64,000 bases of DNA from NCBI RefSeq assembly GCF_013131805.1, contig NZ_JABJRC010000006.1:186001-250000 (forward strand), given 5' to 3'. Of the stretch, positions 48,623 through 58,800 are shown in pieces. Position 1 is the stretch's first letter; each line of letters starts with the position of its first letter. The stretch comes from Kribbella sandramycini (GTDB lineage Bacteria > Actinomycetota > Actinomycetes > Propionibacteriales > Kribbellaceae). A model generated the notes under the pieces. That model saw only the letters and a list, made by a program, of their open reading frames with translations. It was not told where the DNA came from and searched no databases. The translations under genes and the position numbers were made by a program.

Positions 48623-49829
48623 GACCCGTCGTGTTGTCATCGCGGGCGCCGGCCCGGTGGGAATGGTCTGCGCGCTGGCGCTGAATCGGTGCGGTGTGCC
48701 GGTGACCGTCTTCGAATCGGAGGCGGCGCCGGTACCGGACCAGCGCGCGGCGACCATCCATCCGAGCACGCTGGAGATGCTCGACGAGTTGGGCGTCACC
48801 GAGCAGATCCGGGAGCACAGCCTGCTCTCGAGCACCTACCGCTTCCACGACCGGCCGACCGGAGAGGTCGTGGCGGAGTTCGATCTCGGCCGGCTGAAGG
48901 ACGAGATCCGGTTCCCGTACGTCCTGCAGTACGAGCAGTACAAGCTGACCGCCGCCATCGCCGCGGCCTACGCGAACGAATCCGACTTCGATGTCCGGTT
49001 CTCGCACACGCTGACCGGTCTGACCGATACCGCGAGCGGTATCGAAGTGGAGTACACCTCGCCGGCCGGCCCCGAACGCATCGCGGCCGCCTATGTGGTC
49101 GGTTGCGACGGCGGCCGCTCGACCGTCCGCAAGCTCGCCGGGATCGAGTTCGAGGGATTCACCTATCCCGAGCGGTTCATCAAGATCGCGACCAGCTTCG
49201 ACCTGCAGACCATCAAGCCGGAGCTGTCGTACCGCAACTACTTCTCCGACCCCAACGAGTGGGCCAACGTGTTCAAGGTGCGCGGAGAGGCGCCGGAAGG
49301 GCTCTGGCGGGTGATCCTGCCGATCGGCCCCGAGGAGGACGACACCACGGCGTTGTCACCGGCGCGCGTCGAGCAGCGGCTGCAGAAGTTCCTGCCGCAG
49401 GACGGCGAGTACCACGTCGAGTACCGCAACGTGTACGGCGTCAATCAGCGCGTGGCCGCGACCTTCCGCCGCGGGCGCATCCTGCTGGCCGGTGACAGCG
49501 CGCACGTCAACAACCCGATCGGCGGCATGGGGATGAACGGCGGTATCCATGACGCGATCAACCTGACGGAGAAGCTCGCGAAGGTGCTCGCCGGTGCGAG
49601 TGCCGACCTGCTCGACCTCTACAGCCGGCAGCGCCGGCACGCCGCGGTGAACTACGTGCAGGCTCAGACGATCGCGAACAAGCGGTTACTGGAGGAGCGC
49701 GACCCCGAGGTCCGCCGGCGCAACTTCGACCAGCTGCGCCGGACGGCGGAGAAATTCGAGACCGCGCGCGCATACATGCGACGCGCGGCCCTCTTCGACA
49801 GCCTTCAGGACGCCGCTGCCATCACCTGA
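48612..49829 (+). CDS. Class A FAD-dependent aromatic hydroxylase
   Basis: 405 residues of the p-hydroxybenzoate/phenol-hydroxylase fold. GxGxxG motif in VVIAGAGPVGMVCALALNR, the DG motif VVGCDGGRSTVRKLAG and the GD motif RILLAGDSAHVNNPIGG are intact. The short C-terminus resembles the MhpA/PgaE group without an extra thioredoxin-like domain. It is coupled to the AMP ligase by an 11-nt overlap, so it probably hydroxylates the starter acid, free or carrier-bound. Convergent with the NRPS gene, overlapping it by 8 nt. Confidence 0.9.
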   Translation: MAAETRRVVIAGAGPVGMVCALALNRCGVPVTVFESEAAPVPDQRAATIHPSTLEMLDELGVTEQIREHSLLSSTYRFHDRPTGEVVAEFDLGRLKDEIRFPYVLQYEQYKLTAAIAAAYANESDFDVRFSHTLTGLTDTASGIEVEYTSPAGPERIAAAYVVGCDGGRSTVRKLAGIEFEGFTYPERFIKIATSFDLQTIKPELSYRNYFSDPNEWANVFKVRGEAPEGLWRVILPIGPEEDDTTALSPARVEQRLQKFLPQDGEYHVEYRNVYGVNQRVAATFRRGRILLAGDSAHVNNPIGGMGMNGGIHDAINLTEKLAKVLAGASADLLDLYSRQRRHAAVNYVQAQTIANKRLLEERDPEVRRRNFDQLRRTAEKFETARAYMRRAALFDSLQDAAAIT

Positions 49830-52800
49830 GCAGGAGCTCGGTGAGCAGCGGGCCCCACTTCGGGATCCCGGAATCGGGCTCGAGGATGGACTGGTGGTCT
49901 TCGTCCGCGGCGACGAAGAACGAGTAGTTCGTCAGGTAACCCTCCCAGCCCAGCGCGTCCTCGCGACCCAGCTCCGCCACTCGGGCCCCGTGCGTCGCGG
50001 ACGACGCGACCACGAGGGTCCGGATGGCGAGCGTGCCCCGCGTGGGCTCCGCGGTCAGCACGTCGCACCGGAGACCGGCCGTCTCGACCGCCTTGAGCTG
50101 CCGCGCGTCGGCGAGCAAGGCGTCGTACGCCTCCTGGCCGAAGGCCTTCAGCATCTCGTCGCGCATCGACTCGGCGGTGCCCGGCCGTTCGAGGCGCTCC
50201 GCCTCGTTCTCCGCGCCGGCGGGCATGGCGTCCACGATCACCAGGGATTCGACGCGCTCGCCCCGGCCGAGGAGCTGACGGGCCACGGCGTACATGATGT
50301 GCGCGCCGTACGACCAGCCCACCAGCTCGTACGGGCCGTCCGGCTGCAACCCCTGGATGACGTCGGCGTAGGTCGACGCGAGGTCGTCGAGGTCGTCGAA
50401 CTCGATCTCCAGGCCGGCGATCGCCGGATCGTCGATCCCGACCAGGCCGACACCGTCCGGGAGGTACTTCGCCAGTTCCCCGTACATGAACGAGGCGCCG
50501 AACTTCGGGTGGGCGCAGAACACCGTCCGGCCGTTCAGGGACGGGACCAGCCGGGTCGCGATCGCGGAGATGGCGACGTCCGGATCCGCATCCGGGTGCA
50601 GCTTCCGGTCGATGACCGAGCTCAGCTCGCCGATCGTGGAGGCGGTGATGACGTCGCGCATCGCGATATTCGCCGGGAAGGTGCGGTTCAGCTGGGAAGC
50701 GAGCCGCATGGCCGCGAGCGAATGGCCGCCGAGCCGGAAGAAGTCGTTCCCGGCTCCGAGCTCCAGGCCCTCGTCCAGGTCGAGTACGGCCCGGAAGATC
50801 GCGGCCACCGCGAGCTCGGTCTCCGACTCGAGCGCCCGGCCCGCGCTGACTCCGGACGCGGCCACATCCGGCGCCGGCAACGCCCGGCGATCCAGCTTGC
50901 CGGTCGGCGTGAGCGGGAAGGAGTCCACGACGACCAGCGCGGCCGGGACCATGTAATCCGGCAGGAACTTGGCCAGGTGGTTCCGCAACGGCTCGGTGAG
51001 ATCGGCGTCCGTGGCGGTGCTGTAGTAGGCCGCCAGTTGCAGACCGGTCGAATGCTCGAAGGCGACCACCTCGGCCCGCGTGACCCCGGGGAACTCCTGG
51101 ACGACGTCCCGGATCTCGTCCGGCTCGATGCGGTACCCGCGGATCTTGATCTGCTCGTCGGCGCGACCGAGGTAGTCGATCATGCCGTCGTCGTTCCACC
51201 GGGCGAGATCCCCGGTGCGGTACATCCGTTCCGCCGGCTCCCACGGGCAGGCGACGAACCGCTCGGCGGTCATCGCTGCCTGCCCCCAGTAACCGCGCGC
51301 GGTTCCCTCACCGGCCAGGTAGAGCTCGCCGGCGACTCCGGGGAGAGCGGGCTGCAGGTTCTCGTCGAGGATGTAGGCCCGGGTGTTGAAGATCGGCGTA
51401 CCGACACTCGACGCCGTGCTGTCGGCCAGGTCGGCGCCGAGGGCGTTGATCGTGTACTCGGTCGGTCCGTAGAGGTTGTACGACTCGACGCCGGGGGCGT
51501 CGCGCAGCTGTTGCCAGAGCCGGTCGGGGACGGCCTCGCCGCCGAGGGAGACGAAGACGACCCCAGGCGCGTCCGAGGCCACCGACCGCCCGGCCGGCCG
51601 ATCGCGGTCCAGGAGCCCTTCTTCGACGAGCAGTTGCCCGTACGACGGGGTCACGTCGAACCCGTCCATACAGACCTCGTCGTAGTGCGCCAGCAGCCGC
51701 TGGTGGTCGCGCCGCATCTCCTCGTCGATGACATGCACCTCGTGCCCGTTCAGCAGCCAGAACAGCTGCTCCCAGGAGGCGTCGAAGGAGAACGACGTCG
51801 TGTGCGCGATCTTCATCCGGCGGCCGAGCTGGTGATCCACCACCCGATCGAAGATCTTCTCGACGTGGTTGACGTACATGTTCGTCAGCCCGCGGTAGCC
51901 GACGGCGACGCCCTTGGGCCGTCCCGTGGTGCCCGAGGTGAAGATGATGTACGCGAGATTGTCGAGCGCGACCGGCCCGCCGCGTTCGGCGTCCGTGATC
52001 GGATCCGCAGCGGTCTGCGCCAGGCGATCCAGGATGGTCGCGGTGTCCAGGTTGAGCACCTGGCCGGCTGCGCCGGTGATCCGGTCGACGTCACGGTCGG
52101 TCGTCAGCGTGACCGTCGGTTCGGCGACCTCGACCATGTAGTTGATCCGCTCGTCCGGCAGTTCGCAGTCCACCGGGACGTAGGCTGCGCCGAGGGCGAA
52201 CACCGCGAACATCGCGATGACCGTGCGCTCGTCGCGCGGTAGCAGCAGGGCGACCCGGTGCTCGGGGCGCACGCCCTCCTCCAGAAGCAGGCGAGCGTAG
52301 CGGTTCACCTCGGCGGCGAACTCGCTGAAGGTGAACCGGCGGTCTCCGGCGACCAGCGCCGTCTCCGACGCGGACACCTGCACCTGCCGGTGCAGCAACT
52401 CGGCAACCGTGACCGGTTCGATCTCGCGGACGAGATCAGCGGGGATACCCGTGTGCGGATCGGTCTCGTCCGGCAACAGTGCCGACAGCATGCCGACCGG
52501 CTCGTCGAGCCGGCCGGTGAGACCGACCAGCACCTGCACGTACCGCTGGAGCAGCAGTTCCGCGGCCGACGGCTCGAACACGTCGCGGCGATAGGACAAG
52601 CGCACATGCACGGTTGCCGCGCCGTCGCGCTCCTCGGGGTCGACGGCGAACGTCACGGGGTAGTGAGTCGCGTCGTCGACCTTGGCGCCGACGACCTCCA
52701 ACCCGCCCGTCTCCTTACCGCCGGTCTTGGCCAACGGCATGTTCTGCACCACGAACAGCGTGTCGAACAGCACCGGAACGCCCGCGTTGGTCTGGATCTG

Positions 52801-55800
52801 GGTCAGTGTGGCCTGCGGATGATCGATGACGCCCAAGAGCTCGGACTGGACCTGGGCGAGCAGCTCCCGATTCGTGGCGAACGGCGGCAGGCTCACCCGC
52901 ATCGGGACGGTGTTGAACAGCAGCCCGATGATGCGGTCGGCGTCGGCCAACGCCGGCGGGCGGCCGGAGACGGTGTTGCCGAAGACCACGTCATTGCTAC
53001 CGACGAGCCGGCTGAGTGTGATCCCCCAGGCGGTCTGCAGCAGGGTGCCCGCTGTCACCTTGGCGTCGCGGGCGGCCTGGAACACCGTCGCGGCCTCGGC
53101 CGGGGTGAGATCGAGGGTGAGCTCACCCATCGCACCCTGGGCGTCACCGCGGTCGACGAAGTCCGGGCACAGCAATGTCGGGCCGGTCAGCTCGGCCAGG
53201 TAGTCGTCCCAGGCCCGATAGGCGGCCCGCGGATCCTGGTCGTCGACCCAGTCCAGGTAGGAGCGGAAGGAGGCCGGTGGCACCCGATCGCCGTACCCCG
53301 GATCGCCGTAGCTGTTGAGGATCTCGGCGAGCAGCGAGTTGATGGACCAGCCGTCCAGCAAGATGTGCTCGAAACTCATCACCAGCGTCCACGTTTCGTG
53401 GCCGTGTTCGAGCAGCGTGAAGCGGATCAGCGGCGGGGTCTCGAAGTCGAACGGCTCGCCTCGCTCGGCCGCCAGGAACTGCTCCGTGTCCCCGCCCCAC
53501 TCGTCACTGCGGACGACCCGCACCGGGACCACGACGCCGGCCGGGATCACCTGCACGTCCCCAGGCGGGACGAACGCGGCCCGGAGGTTGGGGTACCTGT
53601 TCATCACGCCGGTGATGGCGGCTGTCATCCGCTCGGGGTCGAGAGCTCCCGCAAGCCGCCGGGTGATCTGCGAGACGTAGGTGTTGTGGTCGTCGGACTC
53701 CTGGGAGCGCAGCAGGTGATAGAACAATCCGCGCTGCAGCGGAGCCAGCGGGAGGATCTGGGCATCGCGCCCGTACCGGGCCCGGATGGACTCTTCTTCG
53801 CCGGGCGTCAGCGTGACGCGGTCGGCGCGCCGCAGCGTGAACGCGGCGCGCCGCTCGCGGCCGGGCGCCGGGACGCCGGCCTCGCTGATCTCCTCGGCGA
53901 TCGCGGCGGCCAGCGCGCTCGCGTCGACGTCGACAGTGGACGCCGATGCCACCCCGACGCGGACGGCGTTCGCGGCGATGAGGACCTGGACGTCGAGCCC
54001 GTCGTCAGCAGGTTCAGGGAGCAGCTCAGCTTCGCTCCGGAAGATGCCGACGCGGATCCGGGGCGCCGGAACGTCATCGAAGAAGCGGCTGAACCGGGCG
54101 TGTCCGGCCAGTACGGCGTACTCGGTCGCGCGCTCCGGGCTCAGCCCGAGGACGTCGCCATCGTCAAGCAGGACAGGGAATCCGGGACTGTCGGACTCGT
54201 AGAGCTCGACCAGCAGATCACCGTCGGCGATCTCGGCCAAAGCCTTGGCCACGGCTGTCAGTACGACGGAGCGCAGCGAAGTTCCGGCCACGGTCGCAGC
54301 GGCTCGGTCGGCCGTACCACTCGAAGCAGCCGCGTCGCCGCGCTGCCGCAGTACCGTGTCGGTCGCGTCCGCGAGCTCGTCGACCCAGTCCTCCCAGAAC
54401 GGGTCGTCGACGATGGCGGTCAGTTCGTCGTCGCTGTACTCGGTCGCGGTCCGGGCTGCGGTGACGACCATCGGGATGTTCGCCTGATAGGCCGTGACCA
54501 GCTCGGTGAGCTTCTCCCGGACCGCGTCCAGCAGTTCCGGATTGCTGGTCTCGCCGACCAGTTCACCGGTGCCGTCGTCGCGGATTGCCAGCTGCAAGTT
54601 GCCTGACAGGGCGCGGCTGACGTGGTCGATCGCGGCTCGCCAGACCGGCGCTGCGCTGATGTCGAAATCTGCGAGCGGGAGCTGGAAACGGCGGCCCCCA
54701 CCTGCGTGGTCGAGACCGTCCCCGGCCCGAACGATCTGAGCGAGCTGCTTGACCGTCACGTCCGGGTGCTGGGCGCCGAGGACCAGGAAGCGTGCGGTGT
54801 TCCGCAGCAACCGTGTGGTGGTCTCCGCCGAGAACAGTTCGCGGGCCGCGTTCAGGTTCATCCCGAAGGCGCCGCTGCCCAGTCGCTCGATACTCGACAC
54901 GAGATCGAACAGTGCGGGCTGAGCCGCGAGCGGCCCGCCCGCGGTGGTCGAAACGTAGTTGCTGAGCGGCGATGCCGCGTCGCCACCGCGATCGACGTAC
55001 GCGGCCATCACCTGGAACAACGGACTGATCCCCACCTGTCGCGGCGGGTTCACCGCCTCGACGACGTGCTCGAACGGAACGAGCTTGTGGTCAGCGGCTT
55101 CGAGCATCCGATCGCGGCAGCGGAGCAGCGTCTGGGCGAACCCGGCGTCGGCGTCGATGTCGGCGCGCACCACGACCGTGTTCACGAAGTAGCCGATCAG
55201 GTCCTGCAGTTCGGGCACGTCGCGCAGACTGGCCGGCGTGCCGATCGGCACGGCATCGCCCGCGCCTTCGTCCCAGAGCGCCAAGGAGAACGCCGCAATC
55301 AAGGCCTGCAGCGGGGTGGCCTTGTGTTCGACCAGGAACTCGTCGACCGCGGCGGTCTCATCGCTGGTGAGGGACGTCGCAGCGGGCCGGATGGTTCGCT
55401 CGTCGGTCCGGTCCCGGGGCTGGTCGAGCGGCAGGACGGTCTCCGTCGGGAGCTCCGACAGCGTGTCCCGCCAGTACCGCAGGTCCGACTGGTAGCGAGA
55501 TTCGGGATCTTTGCGGCTGCCCAGCACGTGGCGCTGCCAGAGCGCGAAGTCGGCGTACTGCGTCGGCAATGGCGCGAGCGCACTGGGATTGCCGGTGGCC
55601 GCTTCGACGTAGAACTTGTTCAGCTCCTGAATCAACGTCCCGAAGGAGTCCGCGTCGGTCACGATGTGATGCCCGTAGGCGATCAGCACATCGCCATCGG
55701 CGTGGCGCAGCAGGTGAAACTTCAGCCCGAACTCGGAGGTGAAGTCCAGGGGCAGCGCGGCGACCTGGGCGATCTTGTCGGTGAGGGTCCCGGACTCGAC

Positions 55801-58800
55801 GTTCTCGACTTCCAGCACCTTGGCGTCGGCGTCGGGTTCCGGATGGATGACCTGGCGGAGTGACGAGCTCTCCTCGTCCGGGACGAGGATCGTGCGCAGG
55901 ATCTCGTGCCGGGTGACGACCCGGCGGACCGCGGTGGCCAGTGCATCCAGGTCGAGCTGCTCGGCTGCTTGCAACACGATCTCGGTCCGGTAGATCGACC
56001 GTCCGGCGATCTGCTCGGTGAACCAGAGCGATTGCTGGCCGTAGGAGACCGGGAGGACGCCGGGGCGCGGCAGCTCGCCGATCCGGGGGCCGGAAACCTC
56101 GGCGGCTCCGGAGCCGGTGTCGGCGATGCGGGCGAGTGCGCTGATCCGGGGATGGTCGAAGACGTCGCGCAAGGTCAGCGCGGAGCCAAGTAGGGCGTTG
56201 GCGCGGGCGACCACGCGGGCGGCCAGCAGGGAGTGTCCGCCGAGACGGAAGAAGTCGCTGTCGACGCTGAGGTCGGCGTCGAGGTGGAGGACGTCGCGGA
56301 AGATGCCGGCGAGGGTGAGCTCGGCCTGGGTTTGCGGTGCCCGGCCGGCGGTGATGCCTGCGGTGAGATCCGGTTCCGGGAGTGCGCGGCGGTCCAGTTT
56401 TCCGTTGGGGGTAACGGGGAATCGGTCCAGCTGGGTGTAGGTGGTCGGGACCATGTAGTCCGGCAGCGACTGGGCGACGTGCGTCCGCAGCTCGTCGGTC
56501 GGCACGGCGTCGCCGGTCACGTAGGCGGCGAGGAACTTGCCGCCGGCCGGGTGCTCCAACGCGACGACTGCCGCGCCCGATACCGCTCGGTGCTGTTCGA
56601 GGACGGCGCGGATCTCGGCGGGCTCGATGCGGTAGCCGCGGATCTTCACCTGATCGTCGCTGCGGCCGAGGTACTCGAGTTGTCCTTCGGAGCCCCAGCG
56701 CGCGAGGTCGCCGGTGCGGTAGAGCCGCATTCCGTTGTCATTGGCAACGAAGCGCTGGGCGGTGAGGGCCGGGTCGGCGACGTATCCGTCGGCGAGCTGG
56801 ACGCCGCCGAGGTAGAGCTCTCCGGTGGTTCCGGCCGGTACTGGGCGCAGCCAGCTGTCGAGGACGTGCGCCGTGGTGTTGGCGACCGGTGCGCCGATCT
56901 GAAGCTGCCCGGCGGTGGCGTCGCCGGTGACTTCGGTGGAGCCGTAGAAGTTGTGCAATTCTGCTTGTGGTGCAGCCGATTGCATGCTGTTCGCGGTGGC
57001 CGGTGTGAGCGGTTCGCCGGAGGAGATCCAATGCTTGAGCGTCGGCAACGGAGCGTCGTGCCGGACGAGGACGTCGGCGAGGCTGGGCACGGTGAGCAGG
57101 TGGGTGACGCCATGCCGGCTGATGGTCTCGAGGAGGTCGGCCGGATCCTGGGCGGTTTCGGTCGGGACCACGACGATTCGGGTGCCGGCGATGAGCGGGC
57201 CGAAGAGTTCGGTGACGGCGTCGACGAAGCCGAGGCCGCTCTTGGCGAGCGCGACGTCGTCCGGTCCGTAGCCGAGTAGTTGCCGGCCCCAGGTGAGGCG
57301 GTTGACGAGGGCGCGATGAGAGAGGGTGACACCTTTGGGGTTGCCGGTGGTGCCGGAGGTGAAGATGACGACGGCTGCGTCGAGGTCGTTCAGTGGCCGC
57401 TTCAGCATCGGTGCCGTTTCCGCGCTGGCGTCCGGTACTTCGGTGATCACGACGGCGGGTGCGGCGACGTCGAGGATGTGCTGGATGCGATCTGCGGGGT
57501 AGGCCGGATCGATCGGCACGTAGGCCGCTCCGGCGCGCAGGACGCCGGCCAGCGCGACGACCAGGTCGGCCGAACGCGGCATGGTGATCGCGACCCGGTC
57601 CCCGACCTGAACGCCCCGCTCGACGAGGTCGGTGGCGAACGCGTTGACCCGGGCGTCGAACTCGGCGTACGTGAGAGCGCCGTCCGCGGTGACGATCGCG
57701 ACCGCGTCCGGGCTTGCCGCAATCTGTCGGCGGAGCAACTCGTCAACAGTCGCTCTGGGCACCTCGACGGTTTCGCCTTGAGGCTGCGACGAGGTGTCCG
57801 GGGTGATCAGCTCGTACAGGGTTTTGGAGCCGTCGAGGACGGTGTCGAGGAAGCGGCCGAACTGATCTGCATGGACGGCGGGCTCGCCGGTGGCCGATCC
57901 CGTGGACAGCTCCAGCCGGATTCCGGTGGACGGGGTGCGGTAGATCGCGAGGTCGAGCGAACCGACGGGCCCGGTGCTGATCGTCTCGCTGGCGCCGAGG
58001 CTCGCGGTCGAGTCGAAGAGCCGGATGTTGATCGTCGGCAAGGTGAGGTACGACGCCTGGCCGCCCGGCCAGGATCGGGCGATCTGGTGGTCTTCGACCG
58101 CGGTGTGCCGCCGCGAAGTCTTCAGCTGGTCTGCGACCACCCGGAGCACGCCTTCGACGGTGTCGTACGGACTGATCGTGGTGACGACGGGGATCGCGCG
58201 AGAGATCGCGCTGGGCGTCTTCAGCGCTTCGCGATCGTCACGCAGCATCAGCGGAACCCGGACCGCGACATAGTCACGGCTCTCGGCGAGCGCGGTGTAG
58301 ACGCCCCACAAGGCGATCAGGGCATCGGTCCAGGTGACGCGGGCGGTGCGGGCGAGCTGCTGGATCCGCGGATAGGCGTCGTCCGGGATCGGGACGGCGA
58401 CCGGCCGGCTGGACGAGACGAAGACCTCGGACAGGTCGTCGGCCGGGCCGGCGGTTTCGATGCCGAGAATCTCGTTCCAGTACGTGAGATCTGCTGCGGT
58501 GCCGGCTTCGTGGGTGAGGTCCTGCAGGCTGCCGAACCAGCGGTCCGGCGCGGGGTCGCCGGAGTAGAGCTCGGCGACCCGGCGGATGAACAGGGAAATG
58601 CTGTAGCCGTCGACGAGCAGGATGTTGGTGATCAGGATCCAGGCCCAGCCCTCGTCGCTGCGGCGGACCAGCGTCGATGACGTGGCCGGCTCCGCGGTGG
58701 TGGCCGGTGCGGTCACGAGTTGACCGCGGGCCAGGGCCCGGATCCGGTCGTCGCCGTAGCTGGTGTCGACGATCTCGGTCGCGAGCGTCGCCGCCGGATC

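Noticed and set aside
46262-48835. Single 857-codon minus-strand protein including the PPTase
   Set aside because: Upstream of ATG 46924 the frame is antisense to the AMP ligase; PPTase homology begins only at 46924, where the iron-box promoter also lies.
52258-54606. A 782-codon plus-strand open frame (and a similar one at 49894-52242)
   Set aside because: Antisense to conserved condensation and adenylation motifs of the NRPS; no domain is recognisable.
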